A stretch of DNA of 64,000 bases from Chromohalobacter marismortui (GTDB lineage: Bacteria; Pseudomonadota; Gammaproteobacteria; Pseudomonadales; Halomonadaceae). The notes under the pieces are model-generated. The model was not told the origin of the DNA. It saw nothing but the letters and a program-made list of their open reading frames with translations, and searched no databases. This document shows, one piece after another, positions 1-8,693 of this stretch. The position numbers and the translations under genes are program-made. The first letter of the stretch is position 1. Each line of letters begins with the position of its first letter. The stretch is taken from assembly GCF_004364315.1 (NCBI RefSeq), contig NZ_SOBR01000001.1, positions 682,578-746,577 of the forward strand, given 5' to 3'.

Positions 1-548
1 ATGTCGAGGCCGACGGTGGACAGCAGCAAGCCCACCAGCAAGGACAGGAAGGCCTTGGTCTTGGAGCCGATGGAGATGAAAATCGAGCAACTCAGCCCCA
101 GCAAGGCCAGCCAGAAATATTCGTAAGAGCTGAATTGCAGGGCGACCTCGGCCAGTGATGGGGACACGAATACCAGTATCAGAGTGCCGAACAAACCGCC
201 GAACATCGAGCATATCAAATTGGTGCCCAGCGTTTCCCGCGCACGTCCTTGACGCGCCAGTTGGTGTGACTCGCCGACGTAGGCGGCCGACGCGGGCGTA
301 CCGGGAATGTTGAGATAAGTACCGGGAATGTCGCCGGCGAATATCGCCATGGCCGAGGTGGTCACGATAGCGGCGATGGCGGGCGTCGGGTCCATGTAGA
401 AGGTGATGGGCACCAGTAACGCGACGGCCATGGTCGCGGTCAACCCGGGCACGGCACCCACGAAGACCCCGAAAACGGCCGCGGCGGCGATGACGAGTAG
501 CGTCTGAAAATTGAAGACCAGCGCCAGGCCTTGCAGAAATGCATCCAT
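1..548 (-). CDS. Tripartite tricarboxylate transporter large permease TctA, partial
   Basis: Only the N-terminal 182 or so residues are in the window; the rest lies beyond base 1. The protein starts MDAFLQGL and carries TctA family signatures: a glycine/proline-rich GAVPGLTATMAVALL segment near residue 30 and IPGTYLNIPGTPASA near residue 75, in a hydrophobic multi-span protein. TctA is the large inner-membrane subunit of a sodium- or proton-driven carboxylate uptake system that works with a periplasmic binding protein. It follows tctB by 7 bases and belongs to a tctCBA operon. The substrate cannot be told from sequence. Confidence 0.9.
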   Translation of the reverse strand, partial: MDAFLQGLALVFNFQTLLVIAAAAVFGVFVGAVPGLTATMAVALLVPITFYMDPTPAIAAIVTTSAMAIFAGDIPGTYLNIPGTPASAAYVGESHQLARQGRARETLGTNLICSMFGGLFGTLILVFVSPSLAEVALQFSSYEYFWLALLGLSCSIFISIGSKTKAFLSLLVGLLLSTVGLD

Positions 549-555
549 GGCTTAC

Positions 556-1023
556 TTACCCCCAGACACTCAGCAATCCCTCGGGGAGGGGAATGAGCAG
601 GTAGTGAGAGAACACCTGGTTGATGACCAGTGCCGCGACGATGGAGACCCCGAACGCGAGGATGGGAGAGGTACGCCGTATCAGCATCAACACGAACATG
701 ATTGATGCCAGGCACACCGTGGTCCCCAGCCACTCGCTTGTCAGGATGTAAAAAACGATGGCCAGCGCGGGAAGCAGCGAGAGCAACATGTTGCGGATGT
801 GCTCCGGGGCCGGACGCCAAGTGAGACCGTGTGCGATGCCCTTGAGCGCCCCGACATGGCCGATTGTGAGCACCAGTCCTCCGATCATGAACCCTCCCCC
901 GATGAGGGAGGGAAACAGTGAAGGCCCGTATTGCAGACTCGGCATGGTGGGGAACCCTTGGGCCACGACATAGACGATGGCGCCTGCCACTATGAACGCG
1001 AGGCCAAGCAGAAAGTCTTTCAT
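556..1023 (-). CDS. Tripartite tricarboxylate transporter small permease TctB
   Basis: A 155-residue hydrophobic protein with about four membrane spans. Its size and its position between tctC and tctA identify it as the small TctB subunit, which is poorly conserved across the family. It starts at an ATG 13 bases after the tctC stop and ends 7 bases before tctA, so the three genes are almost certainly one transcript. A second, unrelated tct set lies at 12425-15446, so this strain has at least two such importers within 16 kb. Confidence 0.85.
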   Translation of the reverse strand: MKDFLLGLAFIVAGAIVYVVAQGFPTMPSLQYGPSLFPSLIGGGFMIGGLVLTIGHVGALKGIAHGLTWRPAPEHIRNMLLSLLPALAIVFYILTSEWLGTTVCLASIMFVLMLIRRTSPILAFGVSIVAALVINQVFSHYLLIPLPEGLLSVWG

Positions 1024-1036
1024 CGTGGCCCCCGGG

Positions 1037-2014
1037 TTATTTGGCTAGGCCGACTTGTTCGACGATCTTGCCGAAACGCTCGTCCATGTCCGCCATCAAC
1101 TGGGCAAAGTCCTCGGCATTGCGCCATTCGGTGCCGAATCCTTGCTTGGCCATGAAGCCCTGATAGGTGTCGCTGTTGTAAGCAGCCTTCAGCGCGTCTT
1201 CGAGCGTTGCGACGACTTCGGGGTCCATCCCCTTGGGCCCGGCGATGCCGCGCCATTCGCCGATCTGATAGTCACTGCCGATGGCTTCCTGGACCGTGGG
1301 AACGTTGGGGAAGCTATCGAGTCGTTCGGGCGCCATGATGGCAAGGCTGTCGGCACGGCCGGCCTCGATCATCGAGCGGCCCTCGGGCACTGAGCTTGGC
1401 ACGATGTCGATGCCGCCGGCGGCGAGCTCGGTCATGGCGGGCGCTGCGCCCTGGCTGGGGATCCAGGTGACGCGGTCGGGCTCCATGCCCTGATCCATCA
1501 GGAAGCCAGCGAAGGCCAGATGCCAGACGCCGCCCTGGCCGGTGCCGGAGGCGTTATAGGTCCCCTTGGGTTGTTCGCGAACGGTCTTGACCAAGTCCTT
1601 GAGGTCGTCGAAGGGGCCGTCGGCGGCGACTTGGACGCCCGCGTAGTCGTAGTTGATCTGGGCGATGGGCGTGTAATCGCGGTAGGTGAGGTCGGTGAGA
1701 CCTTGCCAGTGCATCATGTTGATCTCGCCGGTGACGAGCCCGAGCGTGTAACCGTCCGGCGTGGCGCGAGCGATGGCGCTATGGCCTACCACACCGCTGC
1801 CACCGGTACGATTGACGACGTTGACCGTCTCGCCCAGTTGTTCTTCCATTGCCTTGGCGATGGTGCGTGCGGTGGCGTCGGTACCGCCGCCGGCGGCCCA
1901 TGGCACGATGATGGTAATGGGTTTCTCGGGATAGTCGGCGAGCGCCGGACCGGCGAGGGTGGTGAGCAGAACGGCGGTGCCGGCGAGGAGCGCTTTGTTG
2001 TGTCGTTTGAGCAT
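1037..2014 (-). CDS. Tripartite tricarboxylate transporter substrate-binding protein TctC
   Basis: A 325-residue periplasmic binding protein of the Bug/TctC family. Residues 1-26 form a cleavable signal peptide (basic MLKRHNK, a hydrophobic core, then GPALA). The mature protein opens with DYPEKPITIIVPWAAGGGTD, the usual TctC start, in which the PWAAGGGTD loop binds a ligand carboxylate. It is the first gene of the tctCBA operon, and the promoter should lie in the palindrome-rich gap at 2015-2186. The nearby iron alcohol dehydrogenase suggests a hydroxy-acid or related ligand, but that is inference. Confidence 0.9.
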   Translation of the reverse strand: MLKRHNKALLAGTAVLLTTLAGPALADYPEKPITIIVPWAAGGGTDATARTIAKAMEEQLGETVNVVNRTGGSGVVGHSAIARATPDGYTLGLVTGEINMMHWQGLTDLTYRDYTPIAQINYDYAGVQVAADGPFDDLKDLVKTVREQPKGTYNASGTGQGGVWHLAFAGFLMDQGMEPDRVTWIPSQGAAPAMTELAAGGIDIVPSSVPEGRSMIEAGRADSLAIMAPERLDSFPNVPTVQEAIGSDYQIGEWRGIAGPKGMDPEVVATLEDALKAAYNSDTYQGFMAKQGFGTEWRNAEDFAQLMADMDERFGKIVEQVGLAK

Positions 2015-2084
2015 GATCGATCCTTGTTATTGGCGTGTCATGAGGCCTGGTCGTGCACGGGATGTGCCTTTCAAGCTAGTTTTT

Positions 2085-2130
2085 AATGTACATTGCGCGC
2101 AATATTCATTTATCTAGACTTTGGTCTAGA
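2085..2130. promoter_or_regulatory. Cluster of palindromes upstream of tctC, candidate operators
   Basis: Three perfect inverted repeats sit in 46 bases: AATGTACATT at 2085-2094, ATTGCGCGCAAT at 2092-2103 and TCTAGAC-TTTG-GTCTAGA at 2113-2130. They lie 70-115 bases upstream of the tctC start, where operators would be expected. The second resembles a LacI-type half-site pair with a CG centre. No LacI-type gene is in the window; the only local regulator is the LysR at 3480. Binding is inferred from symmetry alone. Confidence 0.5.
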
Positions 2131-2186
2131 GCGCTGCTCGAACCTCCTCTTTTTTTCAGTGGGTTAAAGGTTTTGCAAAGTGATTT

Positions 2187-3320
2187 TCATAGCGCTTCCA
2201 AGAGCATGCGCTGAAAATCGTCATGCGTCGGAGCACGCGGATTGGTCGCGGTGGAGTGATCTTCCAGCGCCCATTGGGCGACAGGGGTCAGACGCTCGCG
2301 TGTCACCCCCAGATCGCTCAAGCGCATGGGCAGGCCCAGGTCGATATTGAGCTGAATGAACGCCTCGGCGACATCCGTCCCGGGCGCCAAGCCCATTGCA
2401 TCGCGCAGCCGTGCGAACTTGTCGCGGCAATGATCCTGGTTGAAGCGCAGCACGATGGGCATCAGCAGGGCATTGAGCGTGCCATGGTGAAGCTTGAGAT
2501 CGTGAAAACCGCCCAGGGCATGAGACAGAGAGTGCACCGCGCCAAGCCCTTTCTGAAACGCCAGGGCGCCTTGTGTGGCGGCCATCAGCATCTCGCGGCG
2601 TGCGTCGAGGTTGCTGCCATCGCCGACGGCAGTGCGAATATGACGCGTGGCGCGTTGCAGCCCATCCAGGGCGATGGCATCGGCGGGTGGATTGAAGCGC
2701 GGGCTGAGAAACGTTTCGACACAATGCGCGATGGCGTCCATGCCGGTGGCGGCGGTCAGGTGCGGCGGCAGCGAGAGCGTCAGCAGCGGGTCGCAGATGG
2801 CCACGTCGGGGATTAGATGCGGCGAGAGAAAGCCGAGCTTGCGTTCGTCGCGCATGCTGATCAGGGCGGCGCGACCCACCTCGCTGCCGGTGCCTGCCGT
2901 GGTGGGAATGGCCACCAGCGGCAGTACGTCGCTGCCGATACGGGGGGCACCGCCTTCGATCACTGCGTATTGCCGCAACGGCGCGGGATGGCTGGCCAGC
3001 AGGGCGACTCCCTTGGCCAAGTCGATGCTGGAGCCGCCGCCCAGTGCGACGATGCCGTCGCAGGCCTGCTCGCGGAAACAGGCCACGGCGTCTTCGATGG
3101 CGACCTCGGTGGGATTGGCCGGTGTCCCGTCGTAGACCGGTGCCGGACGCTCGCCGCCGATGGCGGCCTGCACGCGATCCACCAGTCCGCTGGCGGTGAG
3201 GCCGGCATCGGTAATGACCAGCGGGCGTGAGACGCCGAGCAACATGAGTTCCTCGGCGAGGTCGTCCACGGCATCGTCGCCGAAGCGTATCTTGGTGAGG
3301 TAGTTGATGATCGCACTCAT
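2187..3320 (-). CDS. Iron-dependent alcohol dehydrogenase (group III)
   Basis: A 377-residue Fe-ADH family enzyme, likely oxidising or reducing a short-chain alcohol or hydroxy acid with NAD(P). The nucleotide loop GGGSSIDLAKG is near residue 95. Metal ligands fit the family: Asp near 190, His in TGMDAIAHCVE, His in GAVHSLSHALGG and His in HHGTLNA. The start at 3320 (MSAIINYL) was chosen because AAGGAG precedes it; a longer frame to 3401 has no such support. The gene lies upstream of tctCBA on the same strand with a 172-base gap, and is divergent from a LysR gene. Maleylacetate reductase and 4-hydroxybutyrate dehydrogenase are relatives, so the substrate is open. Confidence 0.88.
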   Translation of the reverse strand: MSAIINYLTKIRFGDDAVDDLAEELMLLGVSRPLVITDAGLTASGLVDRVQAAIGGERPAPVYDGTPANPTEVAIEDAVACFREQACDGIVALGGGSSIDLAKGVALLASHPAPLRQYAVIEGGAPRIGSDVLPLVAIPTTAGTGSEVGRAALISMRDERKLGFLSPHLIPDVAICDPLLTLSLPPHLTAATGMDAIAHCVETFLSPRFNPPADAIALDGLQRATRHIRTAVGDGSNLDARREMLMAATQGALAFQKGLGAVHSLSHALGGFHDLKLHHGTLNALLMPIVLRFNQDHCRDKFARLRDAMGLAPGTDVAEAFIQLNIDLGLPMRLSDLGVTRERLTPVAQWALEDHSTATNPRAPTHDDFQRMLLEAL

Positions 3321-3479
3321 ACCGCGCTCCTTAGCTGCCCTGGGACGGTCAGGGCCGTGTTTGTTGTTGGCTCGTGCAACGCGTGATGCCGTTGCGTTCA
3401 AGCTATGGCCATAGTGGGATCACAATCCAATCGAAGTTTGTGGCATTGTGATTCGCTCAGGTTATCAAGAAGGGTGATC

Positions 3480-4445
3480 ATGACATCGGGCAAGCTTTCT
3501 CATGCACATCTGTGTGCCTGGTTGCGATTCAAGCATTTAATGTTGCTGACTACCTTGGCCGAGAGCCGCAACATGCATGCGACGGCGCGCGCCATGCATC
3601 TGAGTCAGCCGGCGGCGAGCAAGATGTTGCGCGATCTGGAGGCGTATTTCGGGTTTGCGCTATTCGAGCGTTTGCCGCGCGCCATGCAGCCCACCGAGTT
3701 GGGCGAACAGGTCATACGTCATGCGTGGATACTGCTCAACGACATGGAGCGCTTGGTGGATGACATCAATGACCTGCGTGAAGGGGGATATGGCCAATTG
3801 CTGATCGGCGCGATCGCCGCCGCTGCGCCGGAGATACTGCCGGCGGCCATCGCACGTCTCAAGCAGGATCGGCCACGCCTCTCGGTGAGCCTGCAGGAGC
3901 AGACCAGCGACCGTCTGCTCCTCGAACTCGAGCATAAACGCCTGGACCTGGTCATCGGGCGCTTGACGCACGTCAGCCAGCACAATGTTTTCGACTTCGA
4001 GCCGCTACTCGATGAACCGCTACGGGTCGTGGTGCGCCACGATCATCCGTTGGCACACCTGGACCGTGCTCCGGGATTGGACGAGCTGAGCCGGTGGCCA
4101 TGGATACTGCATCCGCTCTCGAGCCCCATGCGTGGCGTGTTCGAGTCAGCCCTGGCGGAAGAAGGCATCGCCACGCCCGCGAATGTGGTCGAAACCACCT
4201 CGATTCAGGCAACCCTGCAGTTGCTGCAGTCGTCGGACATGCTGGCGGTGCTGCCGCGTTCGGTCATGCGACGACCGCTGGCGGGCGGGCAATACGTCGT
4301 GCTCGAGCGCGTGATCGGCAAGCCGCTGGACTACTACGGCATCATCACGCGCCGCCAGGAACCACACGCCGCCGCCGCAGACGAGCTGATCGCCCACTTG
4401 CGTCGGCTGGCCACCGAGGCCGACGGCCCGCGACAGGAAGCCTAG
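3480..4445 (+). CDS. LysR-family transcriptional regulator
   Basis: A 321-residue LysR protein with an N-terminal winged helix-turn-helix (about residues 15-75, with the recognition region HLSQPAASKMLRDLEAYFG) and a C-terminal periplasmic-binding-like effector domain. The wording of the DNA-binding region resembles the GbpR/PcaQ branch. The start at 3480 follows AAGAAGGGTG; an upstream ATG at 3405 would add 25 unsupported residues. It is divergent from the iron alcohol dehydrogenase, so it probably regulates that gene, and perhaps the tct operon, in response to the substrate. Confidence 0.88.
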   Translation: MTSGKLSHAHLCAWLRFKHLMLLTTLAESRNMHATARAMHLSQPAASKMLRDLEAYFGFALFERLPRAMQPTELGEQVIRHAWILLNDMERLVDDINDLREGGYGQLLIGAIAAAAPEILPAAIARLKQDRPRLSVSLQEQTSDRLLLELEHKRLDLVIGRLTHVSQHNVFDFEPLLDEPLRVVVRHDHPLAHLDRAPGLDELSRWPWILHPLSSPMRGVFESALAEEGIATPANVVETTSIQATLQLLQSSDMLAVLPRSVMRRPLAGGQYVVLERVIGKPLDYYGIITRRQEPHAAAADELIAHLRRLATEADGPRQEA

Positions 4446-4584
4446 ACGACGGACTGCTCGTGGCCGTAGGCATGAGCGGTTGTGCGGCCCGGGTCGTCGT
4501 GGTCGCCAGCGGCGGAACGCCTGAATCGATGGGCCAACGCTGGTATCCTTGTCGTCATTCCTTTTCGCACGATGACGGGATTCC

Positions 4585-5046
4585 ATGGCCTCGCTTTCTT
4601 TGTTCCTTTCCATCCTGATTTCTGCGGTAGCGTTGACGGCTGCGTTGACTATGCTGGTCTATCGCTGGGTGGGGCGGCGTGCAGCGTCCTCTGGCCAGCC
4701 ATCCCGCAAGTCACGTGGCAAGAGTGCGCCCAAGCGTGGCAATGCTGCCTCGCGCAAACGTTCTTCTCGGGCTAGTGCCAAGACGCAGAAGCCATCATCC
4801 TCGCGGTCTGGATTGTCGTTTCCACGTTTGCCGACATGGCTGCGTGCCAGCCTGCCGTTGGGCATGATGCTGACGCTGATCGCGGCCGTGGGGCAGTTGG
4901 CGTTGCAGGGCATGCACAATGCGCATCAAATGGCCGCGGATGATCCACGCCTGCTCTCGTTGGCAAACGTGCTCGACGGTATTTCGCTGCTCGCCCTGGT
5001 GCTCTTGTTCGTGGGGATGGTCGCCTGGCTTGCGCCTCGTCAATGA
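4585..5046 (+). CDS. Hypothetical membrane protein
   Basis: A 153-residue protein I do not recognise. It has one hydrophobic segment at about residues 5-25, a strongly basic, serine-rich linker (about residues 30-75, many Arg, Lys and Ser), and two further membrane segments near 87-108 and 128-148. The linker is low complexity and probably cytoplasmic by the positive-inside rule. It stands alone between a regulator and sugar nucleotide genes with no sign of an operon. No function can be assigned. Confidence 0.6.
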   Translation: MASLSLFLSILISAVALTAALTMLVYRWVGRRAASSGQPSRKSRGKSAPKRGNAASRKRSSRASAKTQKPSSSRSGLSFPRLPTWLRASLPLGMMLTLIAAVGQLALQGMHNAHQMAADDPRLLSLANVLDGISLLALVLLFVGMVAWLAPRQ

Positions 5047-5122
5047 AGCATGAGGCATGGATCGGCGCGTCTCGAACGCCGTGCTATAGTCCCCGCCATC
5101 ACACCCAGATGACGCTAACCTC

Positions 5123-6124
5123 ATGAATATTTTGATAACCGGCATGGCCGGCTTCATCGGTCATGGCGTGGCCAAGCGCCTGGCGACCGATGGCCACACC
5201 ATCGTCGGCATCGACAATCTCAACGATTACTATGACGTCGCGCTCAAGCAAGCACGTCTCGACGACCTGGCCGTGCACGCCAACGTGCGTTTCGAGTGCA
5301 TCGACCTCGCCGATCAGGCGGCCATGCAGACGCTTTTTGCCGGTGAGCGCTTCGACCGCGTCATTCATCTCGGCGCGCAGGCTGGCGTGCGCTACTCGCT
5401 GGACAACCCGCATGTCTACGCGCAGTCCAATCTCGTCGGGCATCTCAACGTGCTGGAAGGCTGTCGCCACCAGCAGGTGCCGCACCTGATCTATGCCTCA
5501 TCGAGCTCGGTCTATGGCCAGAATGCCCATGTGCCGTTCTCGACGGCCGACGCCGTGGATCATCCCATCAGCCTCTACGCCGCGACCAAGAAGTCCAATG
5601 AACTGATGACCCATAGCTATGCCCACTTGTATGGCATTCCTTGCACGGGGTTGCGCTTCTTCACCGTCTATGGGCCTTGGGGACGCCCGGACATGGCGAT
5701 GTTCAAGTTCACTCGGGCGATTCTTGCCGGCGAACCGCTGCCGATCTTCAATCATGGCGAGCTGTCACGGGATTTCACCTATATCGACGATATCGTCGAG
5801 GGGGTGGTACGCATCCAGGACGTGATCCCGCGAGCCGACTCCAATGGTCCGGCGGCACGTCCCGACCAGAGCACCGCCCCCTTCGCGTTGTACAATATCG
5901 GCCATGGCAGCCCGGTGGCGTTGATGGACTTCGTGCAGGCACTGGAACGCGCCACGGGGCGCACGGCGCATTGCGACTTCAAGCCCATGCAGCCGGGTGA
6001 TGTACCACGCACCTGGGCGGATACCGAGGCCCTTTTCGACGCGACCGGATACCGCCCAACGGTCGGCGTCGAGGAAGGCGTGGCCCGCTTCGTCGACTGG
6101 TATCGCGGGTTCTATCGAGTTTGA
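5123..6124 (+). CDS. NAD-dependent UDP-glucuronate 4-epimerase-like protein
   Basis: A 333-residue extended short-chain dehydrogenase. The NAD loop GMAGFIGHG is at residues 8-16, followed by IDNLNDYYDVALKQARL, typical of UDP-glucuronate/UDP-galacturonate epimerases. The catalytic set is SSSSVYG with YAATK near residue 155. Length fits the family (about 335). It lies 57 bases before UDP-glucose dehydrogenase, the enzyme that makes UDP-glucuronate, so the two genes likely supply UDP-galacturonate for a surface polysaccharide. Dehydratases and other epimerases of the same fold are less likely. Confidence 0.87.
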   Translation: MNILITGMAGFIGHGVAKRLATDGHTIVGIDNLNDYYDVALKQARLDDLAVHANVRFECIDLADQAAMQTLFAGERFDRVIHLGAQAGVRYSLDNPHVYAQSNLVGHLNVLEGCRHQQVPHLIYASSSSVYGQNAHVPFSTADAVDHPISLYAATKKSNELMTHSYAHLYGIPCTGLRFFTVYGPWGRPDMAMFKFTRAILAGEPLPIFNHGELSRDFTYIDDIVEGVVRIQDVIPRADSNGPAARPDQSTAPFALYNIGHGSPVALMDFVQALERATGRTAHCDFKPMQPGDVPRTWADTEALFDATGYRPTVGVEEGVARFVDWYRGFYRV

Positions 6125-6181
6125 TATCCACGCGGGCTCGATGCCCACGCTTTTTTGATGACACGCAAAGGACGACACACG

Positions 6182-7522
6182 ATGAGAATCAGCATCTTCG
6201 GCACGGGATACGTGGGTCTGGTCACCGGCACCTGCCTGGCGGATGTGGGGCACGATGTCATGTGCATGGACGTCGATGCCGACAAGATCGCGCGGCTCGA
6301 GCGCGGCGAGATCCCGATCTACGAGCCGGGGCTGGAAGCGATGGTGTGTCGCAACGTCGAGGAGGGGCGTCTGCGTTTCACCACCGATGCGGCGTTTGCC
6401 GTCGATTTCGCGCCGCTGCAGTTCATCGCCGTGGGCACGCCCCCCGACGAGGACGGCAGCGCGGATCTGCAGTATGTCCTCGCCGTGGCGCGCAGCATCG
6501 GTCGGCACATGCAGGATGACAAGGTCGTCGTCGACAAGTCGACCGTACCGGTGGGCACGGCGGACAAGGTACGCGACGCCGTGCAGGGGGAGCTCGACGC
6601 ACGAAGGTCTTCTCTTACCGTCGATGTCTGCTCCAATCCCGAATTCCTCAAGGAAGGCGCCGCCATCGAGGACTTTACCCACGGCGCACGGATCATCGTG
6701 GGCACCGATGCAGAACGTGTGCGCGAGACGATGCGCGAGTGCTACGGTCCTTATAACCGTCACCATGAAAAGTTGATGTTCATGGATACCCGTAGCGCCG
6801 AGCTGACCAAGTATGCCGCCAATGCCATGTTGGCCACCAAGATCAGCTTCATGAACGAGATCGCCAATCTCGCCGAGCGCCTGGGGGCCGATGTCGAGCA
6901 GATCCGACATGGCATCGGCAGTGATCCGCGCATCGGCTATCACTTCATTTACCCAGGCTGCGGTTACGGGGGGTCCTGCTTCCCCAAGGACGTGCAGGCG
7001 CTGGCGCGCACCGCCGGTGAGATCGGGTATCGCGCCGAGCTGCTCGAAGCCGTCGAAGGTGTCAATCGACGCCAGAAGGCCACGCTCTTTACCAAGCTCT
7101 CCCAGGCCTTCGATGGTGATCTCGCCGGCAAGACGGTCGCGGTGTGGGGCCTGGCCTTCAAGCCCAATACCGACGACATGCGCGAGGCGCCGAGTCGCGC
7201 CTTGATGGAGGGGCTTTGGGCCGCAGGAGCACGCGTGCAGGCCTTCGATCCGGAAGCCATGGACGAGTGCCGGCGGATCTACGGCACGCGCGACGATCTC
7301 GCGCTGGTCGAGAATCGCGAGCAAGCCGTGGAAGGTGCCGATGCGCTCGTGATCTGCACCGAATGGAAGACATTCCGCAGTATCGATTTCGCCTGGCTCA
7401 AGGAGACGCTGCGCATGCCGGTAGTGGTCGATGGGCGTAATCTATTCGATCCGCGGTCGGTCAAGCGCGCGGGGTTGTTGTACTTCGCTGTGGGACGCGG
7501 GGATTCCTTGCGTACGCCATGA
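6182..7522 (+). CDS. ugd: UDP-glucose 6-dehydrogenase
   Basis: A 446-residue enzyme that oxidises UDP-glucose twice to UDP-glucuronate with NAD. The NAD loop [10 protein letters not shown] is at the N-terminus, [14 protein letters not shown] near residue 155, and the catalytic cysteine lies in [11 protein letters not shown] near residue 260. The C-terminal UDP-binding domain holds [17 protein letters not shown]. The start at 6182 follows AAAGGACG; an upstream frame from 6155 is unlikely. It is probably cotranscribed with the epimerase before it and ends at a strong terminator 20 bases on. Confidence 0.95.
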   Translation: MRISIFGTGYVGLVTGTCLADVGHDVMCMDVDADKIARLERGEIPIYEPGLEAMVCRNVEEGRLRFTTDAAFAVDFAPLQFIAVGTPPDEDGSADLQYVLAVARSIGRHMQDDKVVVDKSTVPVGTADKVRDAVQGELDARRSSLTVDVCSNPEFLKEGAAIEDFTHGARIIVGTDAERVRETMRECYGPYNRHHEKLMFMDTRSAELTKYAANAMLATKISFMNEIANLAERLGADVEQIRHGIGSDPRIGYHFIYPGCGYGGSCFPKDVQALARTAGEIGYRAELLEAVEGVNRRQKATLFTKLSQAFDGDLAGKTVAVWGLAFKPNTDDMREAPSRALMEGLWAAGARVQAFDPEAMDECRRIYGTRDDLALVENREQAVEGADALVICTEWKTFRSIDFAWLKETLRMPVVVDGRNLFDPRSVKRAGLLYFAVGRGDSLRTP

Positions 7523-7541
7523 TGAGCCCTGCTCACGATGA

Positions 7542-7570
7542 AACGGCGCCCGAGCCGAGGGCGCCGTTTT
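7542..7570. terminator. Bidirectional intrinsic terminator between ugd and yeiH
   Basis: AACGGCGCCC pairs with GGGCGCCGTT across a 7-base loop, flanked by A and T runs, so it can end both the plus-strand ugd and the minus-strand yeiH transcripts. Confidence 0.85.
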
Positions 7571-7581
7571 GCGTTGGTGGC

Positions 7582-8580
7582 TCAGTGCATGAGCCAGGGC
7601 GTCACCCAGCCACCACCGATCAGCAGCAGCAGGAACAGGATCAGGGCCAGCAGGAACGGCTTGACGCCCAGCGCCTTGAGCTTTTCCAGACGCGTCTCGA
7701 AGCCCAGTGCCGCCATCGCCATGGCCAGCGCGATCTGACCGGCCACCACCAGCGACTGATGCAGCGCTTCCGGCAGAGTAACGACGCTGTTGAAGATCAC
7801 CATGGCCAGAAAGCCGAAGGCGAACCAGGGAATCACCAGGCCACCACGGCCGACTTCCGAGCCGCCTTCCGCCTGCCGGTGACGGAGCCACCACTGGCCG
7901 ACCACCAGCAGAAAGGGCACGAGCAGCATCACCCGGACGAGCTTGACGATGACCGCATTGGCCAGCGCCTGGGGACCGACCGCGTCGCCGGCGGCGACCA
8001 CCTGGGCCACCTCATGCACGGTGGCGCCGATGTAGATGCCGAACAAGCCCTCGTCCATGCCGGTGAGAGGATAGAGCAAGGGGTATACCAGCATCGCCAG
8101 CGAGCCGAACAGCACGACGGTGGCCACGGCCATCGAGGTGGCGGCCGGCTTCGAACGGATGGTGGTCTCGGTGGCGAGTACGGCGGCGGCGCCGCAGATG
8201 GCACTGCCGGCACTCGTGAGCAGAGCGGTCTCGCGATCGAGCCCCAGCAGGCGTGTGCCGATCCAGTACCCGGCGGTCAGGATGGTGCAGATTACCAGGG
8301 CATCGAGCATGATGACCTTGGGACCGAGGCCGAGAATCTGCTGTAACGTCAACGACAGGCCGAACAGCACGATGCCGCCGCGCAGCAGCCAGCGAGTCGC
8401 GAACTGTAGCCCGCGGCTTGCCTGGGGCAGGCGCCCGCCGACAGGCAGGTTGCCGACCACGAGACCCAAGAGTAGCGAGAAGACCAGTGGACTGATGCCG
8501 CTTTCGCGGATGCCGGGCAGGTGAGCCAGGGTGAAGCCCCCCAGGGTCAGGCCGGCGCACAGTATCAATCCCTGCCACAT
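7582..8580 (-). CDS. yeiH: YeiH-family (UPF0324) putative sulfite/sulfate exporter
   Basis: A 332-residue polytopic membrane protein, about ten spans, of the family once called conserved hypothetical 698. Recognisable parts are SPLVFSLLLGLVVGNLP near residue 30, GIVLFGLSLTLQQI near 75, and GSAICGAAAV near 125. Family members near sulfonate degradation genes have been proposed to export sulfite or sulfate. The start at 8580 has GGAGA seven bases upstream. It is divergent from a YeiE-type regulator and lies 2 kb from the sulfolactate cluster, which releases sulfite. Its role here as a sulfite valve is inference. Confidence 0.85.
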   Translation of the reverse strand: MWQGLILCAGLTLGGFTLAHLPGIRESGISPLVFSLLLGLVVGNLPVGGRLPQASRGLQFATRWLLRGGIVLFGLSLTLQQILGLGPKVIMLDALVICTILTAGYWIGTRLLGLDRETALLTSAGSAICGAAAVLATETTIRSKPAATSMAVATVVLFGSLAMLVYPLLYPLTGMDEGLFGIYIGATVHEVAQVVAAGDAVGPQALANAVIVKLVRVMLLVPFLLVVGQWWLRHRQAEGGSEVGRGGLVIPWFAFGFLAMVIFNSVVTLPEALHQSLVVAGQIALAMAMAALGFETRLEKLKALGVKPFLLALILFLLLLIGGGWVTPWLMH

Positions 8581-8652
8581 GAGACATTCTCCGATGATGG
8601 GCGGTACCGCCATGGATGTGTCCCTTTAGGCTAATCAGGAATAGACTTATGT

Positions 8653-8668
8653 GTTATGTGGTAATAAC
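8653..8668. promoter_or_regulatory. Candidate LysR operator between yeiH and yeiE
   Basis: GTTAT and ATAAC form an inverted repeat with a 6-base spacer, giving the T-N11-A pattern typical of LysR binding sites. It is centred in the 113-base divergent gap, a usual place for autoregulation and control of yeiH. Confidence 0.45.
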
Positions 8669-8693
8669 GAAATGACAGTTAAGTAAAACCGAT

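Noticed and set aside
5765-7324. 519-codon open frame on the minus strand
   Set aside because: Antisense to the end of the epimerase gene and most of ugd; no recognisable domain or ribosome binding site.
7519-8346. 275-codon plus-strand frame after ugd
   Set aside because: Antisense to yeiH, glutamine- and histidine-rich as expected for a shadow, and it starts before the ugd terminator.
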